Shown here: piece by piece, positions 6,752 through 17,039 of the stretch
Layout: each line of letters begins with the position of its first letter
How positions within the stretch are numbered: position 1 is the first letter of the stretch
From: Cerioporus squamosus
Lineage: Eukaryota; Basidiomycota; Agaricomycetes; Polyporales; Polyporaceae
Length of the DNA stretch: 17,221 nucleotides
Direction of reading: 5' to 3'
NCBI GenBank assembly: GCA_022592435.1
Contig: JABYQS010000607.1
Location: 1-17,221, forward strand
Notes under the pieces: model-generated
Told to the model about the DNA's origin: nothing
Seen by the model: only the letters and a program-made list of their open reading frames with translations
Databases searched by the model: none
Program-made: the position numbers and the translations under genes

Positions 6752-9700
6752 CTAAGCGTGGAAGGTGCCCATGTTCGGCGGGTTCTGTTGATACATTTGA
6801 TACATGTACGCCTGGTAGACGTGCGGCGGGACGGACTGCGGAGCCATCCCGTTGTACTGCGGCGGCATGTTCATCATGCTGGCAGCTTGGTTGAGGTTGG
6901 GCGACTGGGCACCATAGGGAACGGGAGACGGCGAGACAGCGTTACCGGACTGCATGCCGCCGTTGCGACGAGGAGCGTTCCTTGGGGTCTGAGCCTCGGG
7001 AGTGCGAACGGCGAAGGGATTGAACGGATCCGAGTTCGGCGAGAACGCAGAGGACGGGTTGGAGCGACCCCACGTTGCTGAGGAGGAGGAGGAGCAGCAG
7101 CAGCAGCAGCGCCGTTCTGACCATAAGCCGGGTCGATCTGCAAGCGAGGAGGGGCCGAAGCAGCGTTCTGGCCACCCATCTGCAGCGCGGCCATCATGGA
7201 CTGCAGACCCTGGTCGCTCGAAGGGTAGCCCGCAGGAAGACCAGGCATGCCGTACTGGTTCTGCTGATTGTACTTTGACTTGCCGCTCGGCTGAGGGATG
7301 TTGGTGGTGTACGTCGGCTGCAAGTTGGGCACAGGCAGCCCAACCTCCTCGATCAGGCGGCGGTAAGCTTGGGTCGCGATGACCTTCAGCTCGATGAGAA
7401 CGCGTTTAGTCGCCTCGACGTAGCTCGGGCGTTGCGCGGGATCGACGAAGGGGCTCGTCAGGATCTTGTGAACGACCGCGACGCCGTTCACCTGATCGCC
7501 CAACACATCGGTGAGGACGTGGTCTCCAGGCGAGTTGAACAACGCTTCAACGATCTGCTTGGACGCCTCGGGCTCGACCTTCTGGTTGACGATCCGGAGC
7601 ACCGTCAACGACGCAAGCTTGTGCGTGCACAGGTGCGATAGGTGGGGTGTGAAGCGGGGAGCCAGGAGGTTGTAGCGTGAAGGGAAGCTCGACGTGTCCA
7701 GGAGCCAGGTCAGCAGCAGCGCGCCGTTAGGATTGGTGGCGAGGGGGATGGAGTTAAGAATGATCGCGGTGGCGATGCGGCGCTGCTGGTTGAGGGTGAT
7801 GTTGGAGCTCTCGAGACAAGCCCTCATGCTGCGAGCACCGAAGCGTCCCTGCGCGATCTCCCACAGACGATCAACCATGGCGTCGAACAGGAAGTCCGTG
7901 GCAGGTGCACCGAAGCGAAGACAACATCTGCGTTCTCTCAGTATGCTACTACCAACGTGACGAGACAGATCACTCACTGTACAACATAGTTGCCGAACTG
8001 ATCCAGAAGGAGTGGTGGAACGTAGGGCCGCAGGTTCTGGGTGATCAGAGCAACCTCCTCCGGTGTCTGCACACACTCGATGATCTTCTGCGCAGCCCAG
8101 GTGCCGTTCTTGTGGATGCCAATCATCGCCAGGTGCGGCGCGATCCGCTCGAGCATCGCCATCCGGGGTCCAGGGGAGCACTTCTCGAAAAGCTTCTGAA
8201 CAACCTACAACACCGGACCTGCGTCAAAACCGGGACCCACAGGGCGACATAGGGTTACTCACCGTGTTCCCAAGCCAGTCCGAGGCGAGGTCGACGATCT
8301 CGCCATCGAGGAAGTCAGCAGCGACGTTGTCGATTTCCTCCGTCGTGATGGTACTGGTATCAAGCCTCTTGCGCAACTCGCGCAGCTTAGAGGCGTCCCA
8401 ACGCCTGTTGTGGGGTCTCTCAGAGACCAAGGGGATAGTGGTATAGTACATGGTCGGAGGGCGGAACTCTGGAAGAGTGTCAGGGACATGGTCCATGGGC
8501 AACGGCCGATACACGAACCTGCAAGAGTCTGGATATCGGCCTCTGCATCGGGGCTGCCTCCGCTCAGCTCCTTCATAATCATCTGCTGCTCAGTCACCGA
8601 GGGGGTCCATCCGGCAGGCTTGGTGACGCCATCATAAGTATGCGCGCCAGAGGCAATCATGCTGAGGAGCAGGTTCGACCGATAGTTCTCAAGAGAGCCG
8701 CTGAGCACCTGTTGATCGACCGGAATCGTGGATGCACCCTTGATGTTCCGGAGGGCATGGATCGTAGCCCCAACGCTCAAGTCACCGATACCCTGAACGT
8801 TGACGTTCGCAGCTTCGTCTTGACCGCCGCTGTTGTCCTGGCCGTTCTTGACGGGCACCTTCGCGAAACCGATACGAATGGCCCCGACATCACTGCCGAG
8901 AACATCACGTCCGTTGAGGGCCTTGCGAGCCCTAACCGCATCATCCAGACGCTCAAAGTTGACTGAGCACAGTCCGTCAACATCCACTCTCTACGCCAAG
9001 CAAGGAAGGGCACGTACTGAAGCCACAGTTCTTGTGTGTGAGAACACGAGCGGACTCGATCGGCCCGTAAGGGCTGAACACACTGAGGATGGTGGCAGGA
9101 GTCGTCGTCGACGGGATCGACCCAATCCAGAGCGCTCGAGTAGGAGTGGACTGGAGCTGCGCATCCATGCCGTTGAGGCCCGCATTGTTGCTTCCAGACT
9201 TGCCCAATGCGCCACCCGGGGATGTAGCGATCGGGCTGTTCAAGTTGGCCCCTTTCGCGGGAGCGACGGGAGCGCTGTCCGCCTTACCGAAACCGATACG
9301 CACAGTTTGACCGTTCGGCATGCCGATATCTCCGCCAAGACGGTTGAGGACATCCTCCTTGGCGCGGATGGCATCCGCTTGATCGACGAAGTTGACGAAA
9401 CCGCACTCCTGTATGACATGCGCACCGTCAGTCTCTGAACGATGCACATTGCAGGCTGCTGACTGACCTTCTCCGGAAGCAACCTGAGCGACTCGATGGC
9501 ACCGTACGGGGCGAACACATGGATGAGTTGCTCGCTCGTGAACGAGGCGTCCAGGTTGCCGATCCACAAGGAACGAGTGGGGGTCTGGATCTGGGAGGAC
9601 GGATTCTCCGACTTCGGGGAAATGGCGCGGTTCTGGTTCGACGACGGTGCGGCGAGATACGCAGAGGCGCGGCTCGCAGGCGGCTCAGCGTTGGGGAAGT

Positions 9701-11010
9701 GCACGCTCGCGGCCAGTCCGTTCCTGGAAGCGGCCGTCTTGTCGGACCGCAGGATCCCGGCCGGCCCAAGTTGGATGCGGTCAGCCCGGTGTGCAGGGAC
9801 AGATCGGGGCCATAGTTCGTCTGCATCTCTCCGACTCCAGCACGGCGGTGGAGCCTGGACGTCGAGTCGTCGAGGGTACCAACGGAGATCGCACGAGGAC
9901 GAGTTGCGAGACCGACACCGAGGTGGTCAGACTGCTTGAAACCCTGGGCGATGTAGTTGGCGGACAGATAATTGCCGTTGTCCGTCTCGCCGTACGAGTC
10001 CATGCCCTGGCCGCCACGATGGTACAACTCGTTCTCGTACATGTCTTCCTCCTCCTCGGCATTGGGCGTGGAAAGAAGCGACGCAGCCGAGGGGCGCAAA
10101 TGGTACGGGTTGGACACCGTGCTGGCGCGCATGCGGGAGGGGTTGTTGTTCAGATTGACCGTGATCGCCGCCTGCGCCTGGTTGCGAAGCTCAGAGAGCG
10201 TTGCCGCGGGCGGGCGACGGACTCCGTCGTCCAAACCGAGGTAATCGAGCGTGTGAACGTCGAACTCGTCATCCATGGATGCCACTGAATGCAAATCATC
10301 CAGTATCGGCAGCCCATTTCCGCCGTTCCTCGACGAGAGCCACGATGAGGAGAAGATGGATGGGCCAAAGGCGTTCGACAGTCCGCCAGACGGGAGCGTG
10401 AGCGAACCCGACCTGAGACGACTGTTGCGCTCCGTCAGAGCGGACGAAGCGACAGACGAGGCGACAGAGGCCGAGTGACGTAAGCCCGGGCGAACTGGGG
10501 CTGCAGCTGCTGACGTGGACGTAGGGGTGCCAAGGTCGCCCCGCTGCCTGAGCTGCTCGGAGAACGAGTCAGTCGAGCCGACGGGGGTGCCCAAATTGCT
10601 CGAAGCGGCGGCAAAGCGCTGGGCTGCGAGCTGCACGTTGGAGGGGAGGGTGCCTGCCCTGGCCCTACGGAAACCCGGGGGGTAATTGCTTGGGGGCAAG
10701 CTCGAGGTATCCGCGGGGGAGTTCGTGGACGGGGGGTGTTCGTTAGGAGGGGAGCCACCGGAGGCGAGGGCGCGCAGCGCAGGAGGCCTGTATCTGGCGC
10801 CAATGCCCTGCTCGGCCTCGAGCTCCCTCGCGCTGGCAGAGACGAAGCTCGTCAGCGAACGGCTTGATGCGACGATGGGAACGGGGATGCGGGGGGGCGA
10901 TGAATGGAAGAGAAGACGCACCGTTTAGCGTACGCAGCAGAGGGGGCGGGAGGCGGGGTCTTGCCAGAGGACACGCGCGAGAAGGAGTTGTCGTTGGCGG
11001 AGAGAGACAT
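6752..11010 (-). CDS. RNA-binding protein with two RRMs and Pumilio-type repeats (Jsn1/Puf1-Puf2-like), 8 exons, about 1284 aa
   Basis: Probably binds 3' UTRs of target mRNAs and controls their decay, translation or localisation, as fungal PUF proteins do. Exons: 11010-10922, 10832-9468, 9408-9018, 8962-8519, 8468-8263, 8204-7978, 7927-7122, 7077-6752. Introns are 89, 59, 55, 50, 58, 50 and 44 nt. Order: disordered N-terminus (MSLSANDNSFSRV...) to about residue 445; RRM1 about 450-525 (RNP2 LWIGNL, RNP1-like CGFVNF); RRM2 about 576-660 (LWIGSI, CGFINF); Pumilio repeats about 790-1090 (GNTVVQKLFEKC, FGNYVVQCCLRFG, HVLTDVLGDQVNG); Met/Gln/Pro-rich tail ending NPPNMGTFHA. RRM plus PUF is the layout of yeast Jsn1/Puf2. 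Exon 2 has one apparent missing base in the GGCCGG-rich stretch at about 9757-9768 (frame moves from SLHTGLTASNLG to PAGILRSDKTAASRNG); with it the exon length fits the phases. The last intron (7078-7121) is a CTG/CTC repeat and less sure. Confidence 0.88.
7078..7121 (-). repeat. CTG/CTC trinucleotide run, read either as a 44-nt intron or as a poly-Ala/poly-Pro tract
   Basis: On the minus strand it starts GTCAGAAC and ends CTCCTCAG, with five or six CTG then several CTC repeats between. Removed as an intron, it joins PAY to ATWGRSNPSSAFSPN in the correct frame. Read through, it encodes QNG, six Ala and four Pro, a common composition for disordered tails, but the following frame then needs one extra base. 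It has no clear CTNAY branch site. Confidence 0.5.
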
Positions 11011-11914
11011 GAGGCTTGGCTGTAAGATGTTGGATTAGGTATTACTTGATGTTTTTGGCGGTGCAGAGCGAGTTGCGCGAGAGCAAGCAAGAAGCGGCGA
11101 GGGGTAAAAGTAGCAGGAGGAGTCCGATGGGTAACTATGAGCAGGCGGGCTATAGGTCGTAATAGGGCGAATTTCTTGAAGAAACCAATTTTGGGGGCGA
11201 AGACGTAGAAGGGGACTGCCCAAGACTACTACAGTAGGGTGGACTCCAGTAAATAGTAGAGGACTAAGTAGGATGAAGGACGTCGTTGCGAGCAGAAAAC
11301 CGCGGCGAAAGGAGTCGCTCGCCTCGCTGCCCCTCAAAACTCCGCTTTCTTCTATAGCCGCCCGGGCCAGCGTGCTCGTCCGCTGCACACCGGGCCCACG
11401 CCTCTGCCTCCCCACGCCAGGCGCATACAATTAGCGTTCATATTCACTACGCGGCTTCCCGCTGTATCGCATACAAGCAACTATACGGACTACTAGGGAC
11501 TATACGCATAAACCATCCTACTTTCGCGCTCCCCGACAGCCACTCCGCGGCCCGCGCCCCTTCGCCCCCCAATCCGCGAATCGATCTCGCAGGCCTCAGC
11601 CCCGGATCCTCGGCGGTGATTGGACGTCACATCCATCGCACTCGCGAAGTGTCCGGATGATCTGATGCTCGGTGCTGTCCGCAATCAGCAAGAAGCAGCG
11701 CATCCCAAGCAGGGCGGTCGAGACCGCAAGCCCCGGCGACAATGCAGGGGGCAAACATATAACGAGACAAAAGAAACAGAGCGGGGAGGATGGAACGTGA
11801 TAATGGATACACAGTCTACGACGTATACGAACGTGCTTTGAACATGAATGCAATAAGTTTAGAAAGCGAACAAGGGGGGAAACTCGGCAAAGGGCGTGAA
11901 TGATGAAATGACAA
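11011..11914. other. Intergenic: promoter of the Pumilio/RRM gene and 3' region of the Gds1-like gene
   Basis: Both flanking genes are on the minus strand, so this 904-base stretch holds the 5' side of one and the 3' side of the other. The minus-strand sequence just upstream of 11010 is pyrimidine-rich, as in many fungal promoters. Open frames in the region are short and overlapping on both strands, and none shows a domain. No repeat or RNA gene seen. Confidence 0.45.
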
Positions 11915-14900
11915 TCAGGAAAGCGACGTGCGCGAGCCCCGTCTGCTCGACCGCGTACTCCGGGACCGTGTGGCGACTGCATTCGCGACTCGCTTGGATC
12001 GCCGCAGAGGCCGGTCGAGTGCACCGTCTGAAGGCTCGGTAGTCGAACGGGCTGAGGCAGCCGCCCCATCCTCCGCGCTCTCGTCGACCGGTTCCTCCGC
12101 GGCGGGCGGGGTGGGCTCCCAGTCCGACGCAGCACAGAGGACATGGAACATCTCCTCCTCTGTTGGACTGAGTGGTGTCTCGACTACGGGGATGATGTCC
12201 TCCGCGGGTCGGTGGCCGTCGATGGACGAAGTGGCGAGGATGAAGGGTGGGTGCGTGGAAAGGTGATCCTCCCACGATGTCTCGAACTCTCGTGGTGGCA
12301 GCTCTAGCCGGTGGGAAGCCATGGACTGGCGTCGCGCATCTGATGCCGACTTGAACTGGTGACCAAACGCGGTGTACGCAGGCTCCCAACCATCTGGCGG
12401 GTCAGCGTATTGATAGCATCGGGGAAGAGGAGCGTAGCCTGTCTGAGAGGAACGTCCCGAAATATGCTCGTCCGTGGCTACTTTCCGCGCCTCGCTCACA
12501 GGGAGCCATGTGCCGCAGACGAGCGGCGAACCAGCGGTTATAATGACGGCACTCGCGCTGAAGAGCACGGATGCAGCGAGATCGGGAGACGTTGACAAAG
12601 TCCGTGTCAATGCGTCGCAGGAGGGTCGACGAACCCACAGTCATCTGATACACAGGTACACCTGATGAGAACAAAGCAGGCTGGTCAGTTACGTCCTAGA
12701 CAAATGGAAGAGTTTCCAATCACCGCACCTTCGAACAAGGTCGCACAAATAGCGGGGTTGGTAGGAGGATGGTGGGAATCACGAGCGGTTCCACTCCTGA
12801 CAGCGAGGGAGACGTCCCCACCGCCGGCTGCGGAGCTGCAGGAGGGCTCGACGCAGGCGACACTGTAGCTGCTGGAGTTTGGATGTACAACGATGTCAAG
12901 GACGCGATCAGGGAAGGGGACGTGATCGACGAATTCCTGTCTGGTCCTGCTGGTGTGCCCATAACTGTCGTATGCAGGTCCAAAGGGGAAGGGCACTCCG
13001 TGAGAGCTTCGGAGATGACGACGGAGAAGCAGCGGCAGCAGTAGAAGGCTCAGGGGAGGGCGACTGAATCCGCTCCTCTGGAGAGACGGCCCGTGCACCA
13101 CGGTACTCGTGCCAGGCCGAGTCTTCCAGGTCGCGGGGCTTGACGCTGTCAGGACCTAGGATCTCCACATCCCTCCACTGCGCCTCAAAAGATGGGCCGG
13201 GTGTGGAAAGGTGAAGTGGACACTCTTCGACAGGCGACTCGCAGGGATCGAAAGGGACAATGGGGGATAGTGCCTCCGGCGGTGGCGTGGGATCGTGCTC
13301 GAGGAAGAACGGGTTTGTCTCCTCTTCCTCCTGCTGATATGAGTGGCCTCTCCCAATTGTACGAGTGGCAAGACCACGACGAGAACTCGTCGGAAATGAG
13401 TTGCTCAGCCTGGCGCTCGAGCGCAGCAGCCTGTGCCACGATGTCTATCACCTTCAAGTCCGTCGCACGAGACTCGATATCGTCCAAGCATCTAGCAACC
13501 CGCGAACGTCTGTAGGTTCTTGCTTGACCACGACTTCGTCGACCTGTACCGAGGGGGAGCGAGGACCCGGACTCCCACTGCGTCTCCGTATCAGCGTCGA
13601 TGTCACCAAAGAAATCGTCCTCCCACGCAGACTCGTCATCGTCCAGAGGAGTGCGCAAGCGGCTCGGAACAGACGCCGCCTGCCTGACGTGTCATGATAG
13701 AAGTCATCCTCTTCATCAGACTCCGGCGGTGGTGATCCTGAGAGCATACTGTAAGGGGCAGATGGAGAGCGTCGAGATGCCGCCGGAGTGGGGGAGAAAC
13801 ACGGGATAGGCGGGGGAAGGTCGGAGAGCGAAGCGTTGGGGACAAGGGCGGTCGTAGAAGGACGCAGAGGAGATGAAGGCTCAGAGAGGGAGACTCTTCG
13901 CCGTCGGAGTCAACAGACATGGAATCACTGTCAGACTCGTCGGAGTCATCATCACTCTGGTCGTCGACAAGGTCCAGATCCTGCGGGTGTGAACTACCCG
14001 CGCAGGAATAGGACGCCACCGAGTCCGAGTGGATACACTGGGCGAGGATGCGAGACAGGGTTTCAATCTGAGCGTGAGTTTGACCTTCGGCGGCCTCTTC
14101 TCTTCGTCGTCCGAAGAGTCAGAGACTGATCCCGGAAGCTTGTCAGCGCAGGAACGTAACAAGCGTTTCCGCTTTTGGCCAACCCCTTCATCCGCTCGTG
14201 CCGCGGTTCGCTGCCTGTCTCGTTCGCGCCTCCGCTCGCGCCCTGGGTTGATCGGCAGCCCGACCTTACCGTTCTCGTTGTATTCGCACAGACGGATGCC
14301 CGACCTCGCGAATGGACAAGGAAGACCTGCGGCTTTACTGAGGTACCAGACCGCCGTGCCCCGCCGGAAGTTGGTCAGCCGGTTCTCGCCTTCGGGAAGG
14401 GTGCAATGGGCGCCCCCAATCCGTGAGTGGAGGGCGGGGACGAGGTCGTCGTCGGAGATTGTTCCGGACATCATTTGCCTCAGGAGCAGGGATTGGTCTT
14501 GTTGAGCATCGCACCGAGCAAGGTGATTCCGAATGAACGTTGTGATAGCTTGGCCGGCGGCAGATACGCTGACGTTATGGGTAAGATACAAGGTCAGTTA
14601 CAGAGGTGTGAGCACGCGACGTACTTCTGGCACATCAAGCCATACTGCATACAAAGCTCCGAAAGATCCTTGATGGTCATCGCGCGGTTGTCCTGTGCGG
14701 AGTGAATCGTTCGCATACAAGCGTTGGTGCGATAAGGGTAAGGGTACTCACAACGGACATAAAGGAGCGCCCAATCGCGAGGAACACCTTGCTGCTCGCG
14801 TCGTCGGGGTGCAGCACGACGTGCGGAGGAGGGAATGGGGGCCAAGCAGGCGCGGGGAGAACAGTGGAGGAGCCTACAGTGTGCTTGGACTTGGCACTTG

Positions 14901-15057
14901 GGAGGGCCTTGACACGTCGCGCAGGAGCGGGTGGCGCGTCTGGAGAGTATCGAAGGCGGACAGAGGGCTTGATGGCGGCGTTGGAGCGTATGCGAGTCTC
15001 ATACTGATGCTGGGCAGACGCGTGCGGTGTCGGGGCGGGCAGGATGGGCGTGAACAT
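11915..15057 (-). CDS. GDS1: Gds1-like nuclear protein (5 exons, about 967 aa after correcting seven apparent single-base frame breaks)
   Basis: Exons: 15057-14752, 14692-14625, 14568-14037, 13980-12729, 12661-11915; introns of 59, 67, 56, 56 and 59-67 nt class (14693-14751, 14569-14624, 13981-14036, 12662-12728). The conserved winged-helix-like part spans about residues 85-215: HPDDASSKVFLAIGRSFMSV, DNRAMTIKDLSELCMQYGL, NVSAAGQAITTFIRNHLARC, SGTISDDDLVPALHSR, FRRGTAVWYLSKAAG. This matches fungal Gds1-type proteins; yeast GDS1 is linked to nuclear control of mitochondrial function. A basic region (RERRRERDRQ, GQKRKRLL), an acidic run (SDDDSDESDSDSMSVDSD), the block VDEVVVKQEPTDVRGLLDAW, WRDVEILGPDS, GVPVYQMTVGSSTLLRRIDT, RLELPPREFETSWEDHLS and a basic end (RPLRRSKRVANAV) follow. 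These blocks lie in different frames: breaks near 13890, 13680, 13570, 13480, 13345, 12980 and 12585. They cancel out, and the exon lengths then fit the splice phases. Intact gene with assembly indels, or a pseudogene. Confidence 0.75.
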
Positions 15058-15284
15058 GAGAATAGGCGTGGACCATGAAGAGATGGATGGGAGAGGCGTC
15101 GACCAGCGAGGAGGAGAGAGGGAGAGGGAGAGGCAATTAGGAGGGGCGCGGGAGGGAGGAGTGGTGGGGGAGAGGGAAGTTGAAGAAAGGAAGAGCACGC
15201 GCTTCTGAGGCCCTAATGGTAACCGTCCCAGGCGTGCCTAATTCGAGCTAGCCTAAGGCCATGATGGCCGCAGCTCCGATCTAG
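15058..15284. promoter_or_regulatory. Upstream region of the Gds1-like gene, possibly shared with a plus-strand gene
   Basis: 227 bases between the ATG of the Gds1-like gene (15057, minus) and the ATG of the coding-like stretch at 15285 (plus). The minus-strand sequence from about 15080 to 15195 is a strong CT-rich tract, typical of fungal 5' UTRs and core promoters. Confidence 0.4.
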
Positions 15285-15660
15285 ATGACGCAACCAAAAA
15301 CGTCCGTGCTCGCTCCCCAGACGCCCGCCCCCGCCGTCCACGCCGCCGCGCAGCGTCGGCGTCCCAGTGCTGCCGCAGGGCGTGTGCACGGGCTCGGCGG
15401 GGGCGGGCTGCGCAGCGTCAGCGAGCACGCAGCACGCGCACCATCACGCGCCCGCCTTGCTCGACGTCGCCGGCGTTCCGGAGACATCAAAAATGTTATG
15501 TCACCTTTCTTCGCCCAGAGTTTCCCCCACGACAGCGGTGACACCACTCACCTCCCCGGGCATCTGGCGTCCCTCTCCGCCTGATGCGAGAAAGTGCTCG
15601 CTGCGCCCGCTACGAACAAAGAACCGCTCTCTCCTCCCACCCCCACGTTCCGGTGCGCAC
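15285..15660 (+). CDS. Uncharacterised coding-like region with alternating frames (possible frameshifted or decayed gene)
   Basis: Not recognised. From an ATG at 15285 (MTQPKTSVLAPQTPAPAVHA) the reading shows strong G/C preference at third codon positions, then moves one frame over (GVPVLPQGVCTGSAGAG ... HAHHHAPALLDVAGVP), back (GDIKNVMSPFFAQSFPHDSG), over again (LTSPGIWRPSPPDA) and back (EKVLAAPATNKEPLSPPTPTF). Each block looks like fungal disordered-protein sequence, and together they make a plausible N-terminal region, but no intron explains the switches. This is the same pattern of small frame breaks as in the neighbouring Gds1-like gene. It could also be a chance reading in very GC-rich DNA. 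The 3' extent past about 15660 is unknown. Confidence 0.3.
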
Positions 15661-15774
15661 CTTCGGAAGCCTACCATTCTGGAGTGGCACCAGGGCGACT
15701 GATAACGCCCACGGCGTTAGTCCTCTTCGTCTCCGACCGACGCGTTCGCGGCCGCCGCCACGTCGTCTCCATAT

Positions 15775-16245
15775 CTACCAAAGCCCCATCATGTACGGGT
15801 CCGTGTTTGCCTCAGCAACACCTTCTATGTCGTTCCACAGCCGACAGTTAACCACATGCAAACTCACCGAGGCCTTGTCCTGGAGTCTGCCCATATCTCG
15901 TCGACTACCCGCGCTCGGTGCTGGCCGGGCCTTTCGCCTGCTGGAGGCGATCGTCGATCGAAGCAAGGCTCCAGCGTCAGACCATGTCCAAGCCTCGGCA
16001 TGCGGCCCGTCTCGTCAACGGCTACTGCAGCATGCCATAGCATGCTAGCCGTGAAACACGCGAACACGAGGGAAGAGCAAGGTACGAGGTTGCTGAATGC
16101 TTGCGGTGAAAGAGAGATCGCTTCTCTGTCAGCGGGGTTGTCCCGTGGTACGGTGGGCTTTGGGTACGACACTCACCGATGTATTGAGGGATTCTGCCGG
16201 ATGTCCTTACTGTAGTGTATGCGAACACTCCTATGGCGGACAACG
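15775..16245 (-). CDS. Candidate small multi-exon gene, product unknown
   Basis: Two good introns are visible on the minus strand: 16176 to about 16124 (GTGAGT donor, GCTGAC near the acceptor) and 15867-15825 (43 nt, GTGAGT donor, GTTAACTG branch region, CATAG acceptor). After the second, a short exon reads GVAEANTDPYMMGLW and stops at 15775. Before the first, a frame reads SAIGVFAYTTVRTSGRIPQYIG. Coding-like middle parts include EAISLSPQAFSNLVP and LASIDDRLQQAKGPASTERG, but they lie in different frames, and an in-frame TAG separates the last of these from the 3' exon. I could not build a consistent protein, so the gene is suggested by splice signals rather than by a full model. No function assigned. 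Confidence 0.28.
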
Positions 16246-16774
16246 AGACGCTACACCATGATAAACGAAGGGCTTCGTCTTTGACGCATCCTTGACGAAT
16301 GTCGTTCTGGATTATGCTGGATCAAGGATGATTCTCAGCACGAAGGAACTTCGGCGAAAAGGAACCAACACGTACCTCAGAATCAAAGCCCCAGGGGCAC
16401 CGGCCCCTCCAACCACCAACCAACCACGCCATGATCCATTCCAGTCCCGCTTCCTTTCGGCCACTAGCTCAAACAATCGTAGCTCAAACAATCGAAGAAC
16501 ATACCCATTCACGCCCCGCGGCAGAGAGATTCGAACCTACACCCGCGTCTTGAAGTGAGCGTCCCGCAGGCGGGTCACGGACAGTCCGTCTCCGCTCATC
16601 CGTGGCACATCCGCACATCCCGAGGGCCAGCTGCCAGCGTCATGAAGTCGCCCAACCACCCGGAGAGGAGAAGGGGTCCTCGATTCGTCGCAGACGATCA
16701 ACCAAGTTAGAAGCACCGCACGAAAGTGGACATGCGGCGGTAGTGATCTTCTCCTCAAGAAAGCATTTCAGGCA
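16246..16774. other. No gene seen
   Basis: About 530 bases with only short, mutually overlapping open frames on both strands and no domain. A direct repeat of AGCTCAAACAAT(C) occurs near 16467-16494. A box-B-like string (GGTTCGAATC on the minus strand, 16528-16538) does not fold into a tRNA. Confidence 0.4.
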
Positions 16775-17039
16775 TCACCGCCCCAGAGGAATGGCAGTTT
16801 CCGTGGAGCGAAGAGCGTTGCAGTACTGGGACATAGCGACGACGCAGTCAGGATCGTGGTCGTGGTCGATGTTCAAACGGTCGGCGATGGCCTCGCATTC
16901 TTGGTGCATTTCGCCAGATAAGTGGGGCTGATATAACAGCTGAAATTCCTCCTTCACGTCACATGATCGCGACGCGTGCACGGCGCGTCAGTGGCTGAGG
17001 GTCCCTGCGACTTGCGCTAAGCACTCACTGGTCAGTCAT
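16775..17039 (-). CDS. Small acidic protein rich in His, Asp and Cys, about 62 aa, two exons
   Basis: Not recognised. Exon 1 would be ATG ACT GAC CA (17039-17029), followed by a GTGAGT donor and a 77-nt intron to about 16952. Exon 2 (16951-16775) reads EEFQLLYQPHLSGEMHQECEAI, then ADRLNIDHDHDPDCVVAM and SQYCNALRSTETAIPLGR before TGA. The composition is compact, amphipathic and helix-like with three cysteines, not low-complexity. Joining the exons needs one more base at the acceptor (GTGAAG then GAGGAA), so there is either one missing base, as elsewhere in this window, or a different first exon. A further intron near the stop (donor-like GGTGATG) cannot be excluded. The region 17040-17221 upstream is its presumed promoter; nothing else is seen there. 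Confidence 0.45.

Noticed and set aside
7078..7121. CTG/CTC run as an independent microsatellite or CRISPR-like repeat
   Set aside because: It lies within the gene and is fully explained as intron or low-complexity coding sequence; there are no spacers.
9496..10288. Plus-strand open frames of 147-213 codons opposite the Pumilio/RRM gene
   Set aside because: Mirror readings of codon-biased exon sequence; the minus strand has recognisable RRMs and splice sites, the plus strand has none.
12580..13900. Explaining the frame changes in the Gds1-like gene by extra introns
   Set aside because: No GT...AG pairs of realistic length with the needed phase lie between the blocks, and several switches occur within fewer than 10 bases.
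16505..16640. tRNA-like gene on the minus strand (box-B-like GGTTCGAATC at 16528-16538)
   Set aside because: The T-stem sides (GTAGG and CTCTC) do not pair, no acceptable box A or D-arm precedes it, and the only possible acceptor stem conflicts with the T-arm position.
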